From NCBI GenBank assembly GCA_916381525.1, contig CAKAEH010001278.1, positions 26,107 through 90,106 on the forward strand: a stretch of 64,000 nucleotides of DNA, read 5' to 3'. The position numbers were made by a program, and so were the translations under genes. Position 1 is the stretch's first letter. Each line of letters opens with the position of its first letter. The stretch is from Cercopithifilaria johnstoni (taxonomy: Eukaryota > Nematoda > Chromadorea > Rhabditida > Onchocercidae). Below the pieces are notes generated by a model. That model was given only the letters and a program-made list of their open reading frames with translations. It made no database searches and was not told where the DNA came from. Shown in pieces: positions 52,901 to 64,000 of the stretch.

Positions 52901-53949
52901 CTAATGATAATAATTATAACTAGAAGAAATAAAGAAAAAGAAATAATATTGAAGTCATATTGTTAGCATTAACAGGAATAACAAGTTTTATTAAAATTAA
53001 GTTAATTAAGTAGCAGAACACTAAAGCTAATTAAATTAAGTTAATTTTATTAAATTAAGTTAATTATAATAGATTATTAACACTAACAATGAATACCCAT
53101 TATACTAAATATGGGATAAATGCTCGATTAATACCCCGTTGGCCGATCGCCTATTTGATCGGCGATAATAGTAGTAGTAGTAGTAGTAGTAGCACCATCT
53201 GCAATAATGAGAACAAATAATTGCAAACATTTCGATCATTTATCAAATCATCATAACAATATTTAATATCACCACCTATATTATATTATATTATTATTCA
53301 ATAGAACTTTATAATTTTAATTTATTATTATCTATCATTAATAATTTTATAGTAATTCCATAAAATTTTATGAATTCCGGTTTCAGGTAATTTTACAATC
53401 TTACCTACTTAATTATCATCGCAATCAAAATAATACGATTACTATTTTATCTCATATCCTCTCTTCTGCAACATTAATAAATTCCATCTATTGAATTTTC
53501 AAATGAGCTACAAAGAAATTATCGCGGAGTAAAATGATATATTTTAAGTAATACGCCAAATTATCCATAAATACATTCTTCTCATTCATTTGAAAAAAGA
53601 AATAACAATTAATTAATAAAATAAAACAAAAGAAAATGTTTCAAAGTAATAATTTATTCCATTTTTTACTTCCAAAATTTCCAAAATTGTCTAAATTTAA
53701 ACTGAAAATAGAAAGCGATAATCGATTATATAAACTTCATATTTGCATAAAACTAAATTTAATTGAATTTTTTAAATTGAAAAATTCGGATAGATAAATA
53801 TTAAATGTTTCGATGTAAAAATACATGTATCGTCGAAATGACAAATTAAAAAAGATGAAATAAAATAAAACAATGAAATAGGAATATTAAACAAAAAGAT
53901 AAAGACAAATTTCAAAGAAAGCATTACTTCAGCAAATTTCTTTTTGGTA

Positions 53950-54370
53950 TCTATTGTTTGACGGAATCAACTGTCACATAGTTCAGTACATCTATTGCTT
54001 GACAGAATTAACTGTCACAAAGTTCAGCATATTTATTGCTTAACGGAATGAACTGTCACAAAGTTCAGTATATCCATTACTTGACGGAATGAACTGTCAC
54101 ACAGTTCAGTATATCTATCGCTTAACGGAATGAACCATCACAAAGTTCAGTATATCTACTGCTTAACGGAATGAAACTGTCACAAGGTTTAGTACATTTA
54201 TTGCTTGACGGAATTAACTGTCGCAAATCTATCTATCGCTTAACAGAATGAACTATCACGAAGTTCAGTATAACTACTGCTTAACGGAATGAACTATCAC
54301 AAAGTTCCGTACATCTATTGCTTGACGGAATGAACTGTCACAACGTTTACCACGTTTGAACTGTCACAAC
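53950..54370. repeat. 41-bp tandem array, about ten units
   Basis: The unit is about TGACGGAATGAACTGTCACA then AAGTTCAGTATATCTATTGC. Period is 41 with few indels. It has more GC than its surroundings and is intergenic. Confidence 0.92.
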
Positions 54371-55707
54371 GTTTTTAAATTTATTAATAACACTGTTTGA
54401 AATTGCGAATGAATTCAAACATTATCCTTCCCTTGTTGCATTTCTTCTTTCCCTAACTTTTATTTATTTTAGTAATATAAAAATTTTATATTAATAAAAT
54501 TTGCCTTTTTCATTTCCTGGTTTTTATTTATTTTAGTAATATAAAAATTAAGATAATAAAATAATAGAAATAGTATTTGTTTTGAATCATTTATTTAGAA
54601 TAAATGATAGTATAAAAATTATTCAATCAAAAAAGAAATTACTTTAAAGAATAGTTAAAAGATGTAAAATTATTGATGAACATTTGAGAAGCATTTGATT
54701 GTTTACTTCGTTTCATTCCTTATCACCTTATCATATTATCAGTTGCAATAACTATTTGAATATTCAAAATATTTGCACAGTTTACACTATATGAAATATC
54801 GGACAAAATTATATTTAATTATTTGACCCAATTTGTTAGACAATAATGCTGGAATTTAAACTAATAATGCATTGTTTTATATCATTTGATACTTACGTTA
54901 ACTATCTAATTGTAATACGTATTGCTAATTTTCTATTTTGGGGGAATAGTAATATGAGATGAAAGCTAAAAGTTACATATTTTATAAGTAATTAACCGAA
55001 ACTTTTTTTTCAAGGTCTATTATCAATATAGGATTGACAAATTGAAGTTTTGTAAATTAGTATAATATGCAATGAGCAGCATCGTTTATTTCAATACGAA
55101 AAATTTAAATCAGAAGATATAATAGGCAACAATGCATTCGATTTAATTAATCCTACTCCTTCCATTTAAATACACCTGTTTCCATCGTATTGCAAGTTTA
55201 ACGGGTTTAATGCAAATAACTCGTGTGAATCAGTAATATCATGGATATACATGGATTTAGGAAATATTCAGAGTTTCAAAATATCGAAAATCAAGGATTA
55301 TAAGTTTTCGTGATGCTTAATTGGAAAACTAAATTTTTGAAATTATAGTGTCGTAATAGAAAAATTCTGATAGTCACATCAAATCCGTATATAAGAATAA
55401 AAATAATTAGGTAAAAAAGAGGGATACCGATTTACATTCCGATAAATGATCGCATTTTCATGAAACTCATTTCTTAAATGAATATAGATGTAAATTAGAT
55501 ATAAAGTTGGTTCAGTTGAAAATCAAATATCATTAAAGCAATTCAAAGGAAAAATAAAGATGCTCACGTTAAACCATAATTCGATAGAATAAATCATATC
55601 AGTTAGTACATCAAAAAGGAAGTGATCAATCATTTGAGTTGTGCCATTGAAGTCATTTCGAAATGAAACACAAATATGAAATTAAGTTTACTCATATTCA
55701 TATTAAT

Positions 55708-58700
55708 TTAAAAACCATGAATTTTACAATTTTCCTCCTTGACAATACCAACTCTGCACAGAAAATCCTTAATGTGTTGCCTTTGATCACCGGTAAGCTG
55801 GATTACTTCACCATATTCCGGATGATCCACTGTAGTCCCGTTACAATTATACTCCTGGAAATTTTTTAATTAATTCCTCGAAAATTTGTCCCAAAGGAAG
55901 TTTGTATGCATACTGCACTTCTTTAATTACACTCATTATTTTAAAATACCAACTGCAATCTCTTCAATCAAGTTAACACATTTTTCAATGTTTAAGATTC
56001 TAGCTTTATTAGATTAGTAATTTAAACATGTTTACTAGTTATAATAATCATGTTTACTAGTTATAATAATCATAATTCTAACTGAAAAATCAGTCCTACA
56101 TTTATTGCGCAAGTTCTAATAATAAACAGGACTTATTAATGAAACTCAAGAGAAACTTTCCGAAAATTTCACGAAAACATAAAAGAAAAACTAGTGATTA
56201 TAAATATTTATTTTATAGCTACAAAATAAAATATAAATTTGTATGGTGCATGAACAATTTGCTAACATTCGAGTAACAAATTAGAGTAACAAAACAACTA
56301 CTCACATTTAACCCTTTCCCAACCAACCAATAAATACTGGAGAATTTGAACTGTTATTTTTAAGGAAATAAATAGGAGAATGAAAAAAGGAGAAAAAAGC
56401 ATATGACGATTTGAAACTTTTAACAAGCATTATTGTAAAATTAGCATTTATATCCTATAAAACGGAAAACACCCCAAAATCAAAGCTTCTCAGGTTTGAC
56501 AGAGCCGCTGTAGATTGCAATAGATAATCACAGAAAATTCAGGAAATTATATCAAACAAAAAAGCAATACATTAACGATGATCATTTCAACAGATGACGA
56601 AAAACAAGAAAAGCAAAGATGTAGAAAAAAATTACTGGTGTCAGAAGTATCGTTTATAAGTTATTAAAACAAGAAACCAGTGTATAATAAAGGATTTCAT
56701 TTCAAATTATTGTCAGAGAGGAGTGTTCCAAAACCCAGAGTCAGAAGGATGGTAATTCAAATTTGAATCTTGAAATGCTAGTTAACAGATAAGGAATAAG
56801 AATAGCTAATAAAAATAGAAACTGACAACTAAATTGTCAGTTTCTATTTTTTTTTAAAAAAAAACTAAATTAGCTTGTGTAAATGATATGTGAACGACAG
56901 CCGCATTAATCTGACAAATAACTACATTAATCTAAAATATCGACGGCGCATTACTTCAGAACTATTTGAATGAATTTAAGAAAATGAGAGATATCTGATA
57001 GCGTTATACTTTGGATCCAATATTCAAAGCATTACCGACAAGCGACCACAATATAATGATCTTGACGAACAGAAGATGGGAAATGAGCATGGAAAAACTG
57101 AGCACAGATTGTAAAACCCAATGAAATGATTGAATATTGAACCTTTCGGTAGGTTTTCTCATAGAATACGAGATAGTGGGCTTTTTTGACTAAATCGAGA
57201 TTTTCACCAATCCAGAAATTTGGATCATCATGAAAATGATCCGCTTGATCCACGTAATCCGGAAAATGGGAAAAATCGGGAGAACAATCAAGTGCTGTCA
57301 CTGTTATATTTAAGCCATGAAAATAACTATATTGTGGTAAGGAGAAACAAGGCATCAAATGAATCAATTCAACATGCTGCTTTGAAAAACGTAATTTCGC
57401 ATCCTCGATAATCCAATATGTTGCGGAAAAGGGACCAACTTGATGAAATAAACCGAAGTATGCTGCCAAAGATACATTGATGACAAGCAATAATCGAATC
57501 CCGAAAATACGCCACTTTTTCATCGTATGAGGCAGCCTACTGTGAAAAAAGATACCAGCAAAAAGGCACAACAACGGTATAATAGGCAATAAAAATCGGT
57601 GCTCCTTATGAGCAATGAAGCTATGAATTGTGACATACAGTGTGGGAACGCAGAAGAAAACAAACGGAACGGAACGGTTTCGTATTGCAATCACCATACC
57701 CCAGAATATTGGGATCAGTTGTATTGTCAGCACAGTAGGTAATCCCTGCGATATGAACCAATGCCACGGATGTGACCCAAAATGACTACTTCCACCTTCT
57801 AAAACGTTGAAGCGAATGAAATTCCATGTTGTGAATGTCAGCTTTCCATAAGCAACAGAATCCAAAATGGTTACGAGAAATAGAACTGGAAGACATGATG
57901 ATAGACAAGTACAAAATAACAGTACTTTTGATGAATCGGTTCGCCAAACATGCCAAAGACCAAAAGGAATCCAAATCAGAATAGCAGTAGGCCGGATCAG
58001 AATCGTTAGGAAACCAACAGACATATAAGGCCAACAGGATTGTTTCAGATCATTCTTAGTCAGTGGATACCATTGAAGGGCGAACAATGTCAACACCGTT
58101 TCTAATGTGTTTGAAAGAGTACGTGGAGCACAATACCACACAAACCAGCATGATAAATAACTGAAAAGAGCATATTTTGCTCCACTAGGTGATAAGATGC
58201 GTCTAGCAAATTTATAATAACAGTAATCTGACAGTGCAAATAATAATGCATGTAAGAAACGAGGAGTTTGGATAATGAATAAATTGGAATCGATGCTACA
58301 CAAATGACCTAAGAAGTAGAGCATAGTGATAATAAATGGATGTAAAACGGAACGAAGTGAAGCCAACCATTCCCAGGACAAATATCCAGTACCATAAACA
58401 GCCCAATGAGCTACTTCCACACTTTGGAAAAGTTCATCTGGTACAAAATATGTCCGAACCAGAAAGACATTCATAATGCGTAGAGCAATCAAAAAGTACA
58501 GCAGAGTGAATTTTGATAGCATGATTTCGCATCGGTATACGATCCTCACTGCAAAATTTCTTCCTTGATCGATATTTCACATTTGTTCACAGAGAACAAT
58601 TTTAGGAATAAATATTTAGAATTACAGACAATATTCAGTCATTTGATGCTGCATGTCTCTTATATACTTGTATACGAAGAAACGCAACAGCAAAGCAAAC

Positions 58701-59537
58701 TTCAAAAAGAAATCAAGTATACATAACAACACACACAGCATGAAACACAATTCCCAAAAAACGAAAAAGTAATAGTCCCAAATCATCGATAATTTTTTAA
58801 GCAAGCGAAACATGTAGTAGAGTGTAGTAAACATGAACCATATGGATTTAACCAGTTTTGAAAAATTGCAAAATGATAAAATCTATTGATGTTACGAAAA
58901 AGAATATTAGAATCTATTCAAGGTCTCTCAAAACAAGAATCACTTAAATTAACTGATAAGCTAGAAAGCCTAAAATAACGTAATAAAGTTACAAATGCCC
59001 ATATCACTGTACGACACAAGCATAAAAAATTTACCTTCTTTAGATATCGAACAATCTTTTTCAAATCATATTCAGGTGCAATTCCTTGTACAGTTGTAAT
59101 AGTTTTACGGCCAGTTCGCTGCTGAATGCGAATATGACAGAAGCCTTGGCGGGTACCTTCTTCGTCTTCTAGCTGCTCAAAAGCATCTATAAATATGTAT
59201 GTAAAAAATATGCAAAAAACTTTTGCAGACTGGAATGCATTTAAATAATCAGGACTAAAGAAAAGTGTAAGAAAGTGGTAGATTTATTCCGCTATAATAT
59301 ATATGCCAGTTGAAGTATGTTACATCAGATCCATTTTAGTTTTATTCCTATTAAATGAAAAGTCCAGTCTATCTATAGCTCTTTCCCGTACGAAAATCAA
59401 CAAAGCTGTCAAGCATATGACGCTCAATTACATTCAAAACAGAGGTACAGTAAATCACAGAAATCAAACTAAGTTTTTAGAAAAAATCCGACACCTTTAG
59501 GTTTGTTTAAATTTTGAATTGATGACGAAGCAGCCAT
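55708..59537 (-). CDS. EIF1: Translation initiation factor eIF1 (SUI1)
   Basis: eIF1 binds the 40S subunit near the P site and enforces AUG selection. Three exons, 59495-59537, 59035-59186 and 55708-55854, have phases 1 and 0 and give 113 residues, the same as human. The N-terminus reads MAASSSIQNLNKPKDAFEQL. The SUI1 core contains HIRIQQRTGRKTITTVQGIA, then EYDLKKIVRYLKK, NGTTVDHPEYGEVIQLTGDQ and the C-terminal KIHGF. The usual D-P-F-A motif after IQNL is missing. Intron 2 is about 3.2 kb and contains the complete PIG-B gene on the same strand. The start is fixed by the IQNL motif and a TTTCAG site 19 nt upstream. Confidence 0.95.
56811..56851. repeat. Perfect 18-bp inverted repeat downstream of PIG-B
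   Basis: Arms 56811-56828 (AAAAATAGAAACTGACAA) and 56834-56851 are exact reverse complements with a 5-nt CTAAA loop. It lies about 180 bp past the PIG-B stop, inside eIF1 intron 2. Confidence 0.9.
57032..58549 (-). CDS. PIGB: GPI mannosyltransferase 3 (PIG-B), intronless
   Basis: PIG-B adds the third mannose to the GPI anchor precursor from dolichol-phosphate mannose at the ER lumen (GT22 family). One uninterrupted frame of 505 residues. The luminal-loop acid motif is in YFVPDELFQSVEVAH (PDE at 37-39), followed by YLSWEWLASLRSVLHPF, WFVWYCAPRTLSNTLETVLT, RPTAILIWIPF, FNVLEGGSSHFGSHPWHWF and HKEHRFLLPIIPLL (314-327). This order is that of PIG-B, not of ALG9, ALG12 or PIG-Z. Many hydrophobic segments give a multi-pass protein. 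Met1 is the first in-frame Met; Met10 would also serve. Every other protein-coding gene rebuilt here has introns, and this one lies inside an eIF1 intron in the same orientation. Confidence 0.95.
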   Translation of the reverse strand: MRIVYRCEIMLSKFTLLYFLIALRIMNVFLVRTYFVPDELFQSVEVAHWAVYGTGYLSWEWLASLRSVLHPFIITMLYFLGHLCSIDSNLFIIQTPRFLHALLFALSDYCYYKFARRILSPSGAKYALFSYLSCWFVWYCAPRTLSNTLETVLTLFALQWYPLTKNDLKQSCWPYMSVGFLTILIRPTAILIWIPFGLWHVWRTDSSKVLLFCTCLSSCLPVLFLVTILDSVAYGKLTFTTWNFIRFNVLEGGSSHFGSHPWHWFISQGLPTVLTIQLIPIFWGMVIAIRNRSVPFVFFCVPTLYVTIHSFIAHKEHRFLLPIIPLLCLFAGIFFHSRLPHTMKKWRIFGIRLLLVINVSLAAYFGLFHQVGPFSATYWIIEDAKLRFSKQHVELIHLMPCFSLPQYSYFHGLNITVTALDCSPDFSHFPDYVDQADHFHDDPNFWIGENLDLVKKAHYLVFYEKTYRKVQYSIISLGFTICAQFFHAHFPSSVRQDHYIVVACR

Positions 59538-61036
59538 TCAATATTTCTTATATCCCTGAAAATTTAATACCTTTCTAAAATTAACGGTAAAATTTTAAAA
59601 AATTCAAGCAAAAATTTGAAAGCCATCATCCGCAATATGAATTACGGGGTATAAATGTAATGAATTAAATAGTTACGAAATCAGGGAGTGTGAATGTAAT
59701 GAAATGAATAGTTACGAAATTACGGGGTATGAATGTACTGAATTAAACAGTTTGAATTACAGGTATGAATGTAATGAATTAAATAGTTTTATCAATATTA
59801 TTCTAAGACTGAGAAACTTCTTCCCTACTTCCATTTTCTTTCACCACCTTTGGTTGTCAAAAAAGCTACAATAACCAGTTGATTAAAGCATCCCACAAAC
59901 TACAACAATATCATCCCATCGAAATACACAAAAGAAAAAAAGTCGTCTTTATTTCACTTCACTATATCCTAGGCCTAAATGCAATAAGTTTGGATCACGA
60001 AGTATGATTAAAATGTACCAAATGAAACAAAGATTGTTATAAAAAGTTATTATTCATTTATATGATATAACTGATGTAGAATTTTAGGCAAATAATTGCA
60101 ATTCTAAATAATTAATATATTTCTAATAATATTTAGATTGAAAAAAAAACGGAACTATATTGAAGAAGAAATTAACATATCTGAATTTAATAAATAATTT
60201 GTTAACAAATTTTTATTAACAGTTTTTATTATTAAACAATAATTACCCAAATACTATCTATTAAAAAATTACGTTGAAAATTTCGGGTGCGAATAAAATA
60301 TGAAAGAGAGAAACAAAAATGAACCATTAAGGAGGAAAAATATGTGATTGAACGAAATTAAAGAAGTTGAGGTAAATAGCAAACCTTTTACGATTGAATT
60401 AAAATTTGTAATCACTTATGGAAGGACAAATTTAGGTTTTGAATTGATAAATTCTTGTTAAATACTTTGGGTTGCTATGATGTAATTATTGCATTGTCTA
60501 AAAAAGTTTTTAATTCAACAATAGCTGTCAACATCATGTTCCTATATTACCAACATAAAATCTAATAATATTTACCGAAAAATGAAAAGCATTTAACAAA
60601 TGAGGTGTAAATATTGTAAAAATATATTTTATGAAAATTTCTTGCATACCTCAAATGAAACATCAAAGTGATATATTTATTACTATCTAATTTGTATATG
60701 TTCTCACATAATTATGTCACTAATTATTCAAACTACGAATATAAAACATTATCATCAATGATTATCATTATTATTATTATGAGCATTGCTAATATTCATC
60801 ATTGGTCATCTTCTTTAGCATTTGCAAATACGATCATCATCATTAATCACAATTATCAACATCATCATGATCGACCAATATTATTCCTAATATTATTACT
60901 ATTATGAAAAATACTAACCAGCAACAATCATCATCATTATAATCATGAGCATTACCAATTATCACAGCTATCAGCAATATCTTCATTATTAGTATTATCA
61001 CTATTATCACTGTGAATATGATTATTATTATTATTA
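59538..61036. other. Region between globin 3' end and eIF1
   Basis: No exon is recognised. It holds a short array of about four 47-bp units (59638-59790; ATGAATGTAATGAATTAAAT, AGTTACGAAATTACGGGGT) and an ATT/ATC-rich low-complexity stretch near 60,740-61,035 just downstream of the globin stop. The eIF1 promoter should lie near 59,560-60,000. Confidence 0.5.
59556..59561 (-). promoter_or_regulatory. Candidate trans-splice or 5' UTR acceptor of eIF1
   Basis: A TTTCAG acceptor on the minus strand lies 19 nt before the eIF1 start codon. A spliced-leader site is plausible in a nematode; a 5' UTR intron is the alternative. Confidence 0.45.
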
Positions 61037-63688
61037 TTACAGGACATAAAAAAAATGATCGCTAGTATTTATGCAAAGTTTTTTAGTGGTCGTTAGTCGC
61101 ATATAATTGAAACCGTCCAATAGCTTACATCCAATATAACGCATTAGTTCAATCCATGCTTCTATACAAGCCGGATTAATGTCAGCTCCTGAATGATCCG
61201 CTACCGTACATACCACTTGGCTACAAAACAAGCGCAGTGATTCTTCGTTAAAATATTCCCTCTGTAAAATTAGTTTTTTTACTTATCCGATAAATTAGTT
61301 TACTTAGCTTTCTTTTCTATAAGTTAACAAAAAGATACTGTCAGCATTATTGTATGAAAAAAACAAAAAAAAAAACTCAACGACGATTACGATAATTAAC
61401 GATAAAATACGGTATAAAGAAAGTCTTACGGTAAAAGAAACATTGAATTTGGGATTAATTTAAGGAAAAATAATAGATGGTAATTAATGCTTATTATATG
61501 AAAAAACAAAAAGAAATCAACGATGATTACGATAATCAACGATAAAATACGGTATAAAGAAAGTTTTACGGTAAAAAGAAGCATTGAATTTGGGTTTAAT
61601 TTTAGGGGGAACAATACTTTAACTTAGTAATTAATGCAATCAAAAGCAACATAACAAAATAAAAAGATACTGTAATTTAGAAATGGTTTTTAAGTTTGAA
61701 ATAAACCATACTGCTAATGTGTAATGTCGTTGTCCATAGCGGAAAAATGCTGGAGCAATTTCTGTTTCAAGCTCATCCAAGTGACGTACCTGTATAATAA
61801 AATATGAACATTGTTTATCTTTCAATATTCATTCCATAAGTATAGCATTCATTTTAAATAAATTATCAGGTAAGTAAATTGGAGAGAAAATTGATTAATT
61901 CATTTTGTTAATTAAATTTTAATAAAAAATAATTATTAAAAATAATTTAAAGAAAACAAATTAAAAGAAAAAAATTCGATAAAAATTAAACCGTAAGCGA
62001 TATTAAATTAGTGAATAATCGTGTTTGACGAAAAACGGAATGATTTTCCGGAACTGAATCAAGTGAATCATATTCTTCTACATGAAAGACACGTTTCATT
62101 GATGGATATTGCTTGAAAACTCGTTGATAAACGTAGAATCCAAATTCTTGCTTGGTAGATGATTCTAATTTTGTAGTTATCGTATGCCATGATTGTCGTA
62201 TTAATTCTTGTTGCTATAATACAGGAAGATTTTAAGTAAATAAAATAAAGATAAAAAATAACGAATTAAAAACAATTAAAATTTAAAATTGGAAAAGATA
62301 AAAATTAACGAATTAAAAGCAATTAAAATTTAAAATTAAAAAGATAATAATTAGCAAAGTAAAAATAATTGAAATTTAAAATTTTATTAAATTTTAATAA
62401 AAAGAACAAACATAATAAATATGCAACACAATGATTGCAAAATTTAATTAGCTAAATAGGAAAATTTTTTTTTGTATTGAAAGGGTCAAAGGTTATGTAC
62501 AAGCTATAATGTCAAAAATATATTGAAGAAGTGCGAGTGCTTCGTTTTAAATCATTTCATATTTAGAAAGTATAAAACGAACAATTTCCGAAATAATGCC
62601 TTCTTCTGATGGCATCGAACGAAATGAATATGTTTTCATTTGTTTCAACGGTGACATTGAACGTGAACGATCTTTAAATGGTTTCATCGTAACTTCTACA
62701 TCAGATAATTCGCCTGTTTCAAAACTTCGTATCGTTAGGCTACCATATGCACTGATAAATTTAAGTCGTCTTTCATTTTGTTCCATTTTCTTTGCTTTAT
62801 TTGTCGAGAAAAATCTCATCTTAAAATTTTAGTTTAAAATGAATTTAATATAAAAACATTATTTATAATTATATGTTAACTTAAAAAAGGAATTGCAATA
62901 ATTTTTGTTTATGTATAATTAATCATATAATAGCTTAAAATGGAATTGCCATAATTTCTATGTATAATTGTATTAACTTAAAAAGGAATTGCAATAATTT
63001 CTATATATAATTATATTAACTTAAAAAGGAATTGCAATAATTTTTGTTTATGCATAATTAATTACATAATAACTTAAAAAGGAATTGCAATAATTTCTAT
63101 ATATAATTATATTAACTTAAAAAGGAATTGCAATAACTTTTGTTTAAGTATAATTAATTATATATTAATTTAAAAAGGAATTGCAATAATTTTTGTTTAA
63201 TTGAAAACAAAATTTTTTTAATTTTGACGAAAAGAAATTAAGTTAGTCTTTGTGAGAAAAAAATTAATTAAATTAAATTGGAGATTTAGAAAACTATAAA
63301 TTATAAATTAATTTTAAAATTTAGAAAACTTCAATAAATAAATAAAATTAAACATTTCCTATTAATTATTAAGAAGAAGATATATGATTATTGAGTTATA
63401 ATATGATATATATTTGATTAAATATTATATCATATTATTAAATTCATATTATAGAAGAAGAAAAATGAAAATATATGATTAATTAATTTAAATTAAAAAA
63501 AAACATTAAATAATTGAAAGAATTAAATAAATCAAATAAACCTTTCGTTCAATACTTGGTCCAGGTAAATCAGGATTTTGTTGATTTATAGCATTGCATC
63601 GTTGATATTTGCTTATTCCAATTCTGTCATTTAACATTGATGATATAGCATTAATTTCAGTTGATAATATATCACGCTTATCATCCAT
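61037..63688 (-). CDS. Globin-domain protein with long N-terminal extension
   Basis: Five exons (63542-63688, 62583-62819, 61992-62213, 61712-61789, 61037-61261) all join in phase 0 and give 302 residues. Residues 1-128 are a polar extension with a Ser/Pro/Lys segment (DRSRSMSPLKQMKTYSFRSM). The globin domain (about 129-290) starts QQELIRQSWHTI; helix F reads APAFFRYGQRHYTLA, placing the proximal haem histidine F8 at His224. Counting back, Gln191 falls at distal position E7. Helices G and H read SLRLFCSQVVCTVADHSG and EAWIELMRYIGCKLLDGF. Extended globins of this kind are numerous in nematode neurons and are thought to sense oxygen or redox state. The exon 2 donor (GTTCGT at 62582) is non-standard beyond GT. 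An unknown gene ends about 180 bp upstream on the same strand. Confidence 0.88.
61356..61612. repeat. Direct duplication in the last globin intron
   Basis: Two copies of about 115 bp (about 61356-61475 and 61498-61612) share GATAAAATACGGTATAAAGA, AAGTTTTACGGTAAAA and CATTGAATTTGGG. They lie between globin exons 4 and 5. Confidence 0.85.
62876..63205. repeat. Tandem array of about 50-bp units in globin intron 1
   Basis: About seven units share TTAAAAAGGAATTGCAATAA and alternate two tails, TTTTTGTTTATGTATAATTA and TTTCTATATATAATTATATT, so a two-unit higher order is visible. Confidence 0.88.
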
Positions 63689-63867
63689 GAATAATTTCTA
63701 TTTGTGATAATAATTCTTAAAAAAATATTAATCAGTAAGAGAAAAGTATAAAAATTTCAACGATAACATTTTTCGACTATAAAATAAATTTTTACCTATT
63801 TGATTTAATTTCGTAAAAAATAATACAAATATTCATATGCATAATATTTTTAGCCGTATTATTATAT

Positions 63868-64000
63868 TCAATACGATCGACCGCTGTGATACACAGCAAT
63901 CAATTGTTCAATTGGTTCACCTTTCATATCTGGTATGCGATAAGTTGCATCAAGCGGGCCATCGTAAGCTTCTGTTACAGGGTAATCAGGATATATATCC
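63868..64000 (-). CDS. C-terminal end of an unrecognised gene, cut by the window edge
   Basis: An open frame enters from the right edge and ends at TGA 63868-63870. It encodes about 43 residues, including DIYPDYPVTEAYDG, then DATYRIPDMKGEPIEQLIAV and a terminal HSGRSY. The codon pattern and the polar, proline-containing sequence look coding, in contrast to nearby chance frames. I do not recognise the family. It lies about 180 bp upstream of the globin start on the same strand. Confidence 0.6.
   Translation of the reverse strand, partial: DIYPDYPVTEAYDGPLDATYRIPDMKGEPIEQLIAVYHSGRSY

Larger units (their letters stand above)
52376..55707. other. Repeat-rich region between RhoGAP-like gene and eIF1
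   Basis: No exon is convincing here. The region holds ATG/ATA simple repeats (52440-52900), a (GTA)n tract with an adjacent 7-bp inverted repeat GCCGATC/GATCGGC (53140-53195), and a 41-bp array (53950-54370). Missing 5' exons of the RhoGAP-like gene could lie here. The stretch 54,400-55,700 shows nothing I can name. Confidence 0.45.

Noticed and set aside
53110..53205. Possible upstream RhoGAP-like exon between a TTGCAG and a GGGTATTA donor
   Set aside because: The region is a GTA repeat, and neither open phase joins exon 52209-52375 in the frame that continues into the known exons.
56811..56860. Hairpin followed by a T run, like a bacterial terminator
   Set aside because: The setting is eukaryotic and the T run is on the strand opposite to both overlapping genes; kept only as an inverted repeat.
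60668..60907. 79-codon plus-strand frame rich in Ile and His
   Set aside because: Low-complexity ATT/ATC sequence with no family resemblance.

Overview
This window is strongly AT-rich animal nuclear DNA. The coding exons are short and end in GTAAGT/GTTAGT-like donors, the acceptors are TTTCAG/TTTTAG-like, 3' UTRs look short, and the intergenic DNA is packed with tandem arrays. Every protein I could rebuild is a conserved metazoan one. Intron style, candidate trans-splice acceptors just upstream of start codons, and the gene content (calponin-like protein, neuronal-type globin) fit a nematode, most likely a filarial or other spirurid worm. That placement is inference. Open frames alone hide most genes here, so I rebuilt them exon by exon and checked that splice phases close.

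Left third (1-25,100), gene-dense. Three minus-strand genes run head to tail: a 24-exon TONSL homologue (DNA replication-coupled repair, 5145-16150), the RNA exosome cap subunit EXOSC3/RRP40 (3344-4816), and HSBP1 (heat-shock factor binding protein, 1957-2524). A 115-bp decayed copy of the last HSBP1 exon lies at 946-1060. Then come plus-strand NUDC (18343-20963), minus-strand ribosomal protein eL39 (22192-22597) and plus-strand AP-3 sigma (23280-25105).

Middle (26,500-38,600). A plus-strand 18-exon gene (26534-32879) encodes a secreted protein made of two consecutive six-bladed TolB/PD40-type propellers. Exon lengths and phases show that the gene doubled internally. A minus-strand calponin/transgelin-like gene (33625-38568) follows, with long repeat-filled introns and two candidate alternative last exons.

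Right part (38,600-64,000), repeat-rich. Satellite-like arrays surround and fill a minus-strand RhoGAP-like gene (43177-about 52375), whose first visible exon carries one in-frame TAG. Two single-N joins at 40685 and 41295 are flanked by exact 137-bp and 214-bp repeats, the mark of unmerged contig overlaps. Minus-strand eIF1 (55708-59537) has a 3.2-kb intron that contains the whole intronless GPI mannosyltransferase PIG-B on the same strand. A minus-strand globin with a long N-terminal extension (61037-63688) follows, and the C-terminus of an unrecognised gene runs off the right edge.

The genes are mostly housekeeping and do not form one pathway. The observations most worth following up are the double propeller gene with its displaced intron, the nested PIG-B, the paired calponin terminal exons, three long perfect hairpins, and the assembly joins.
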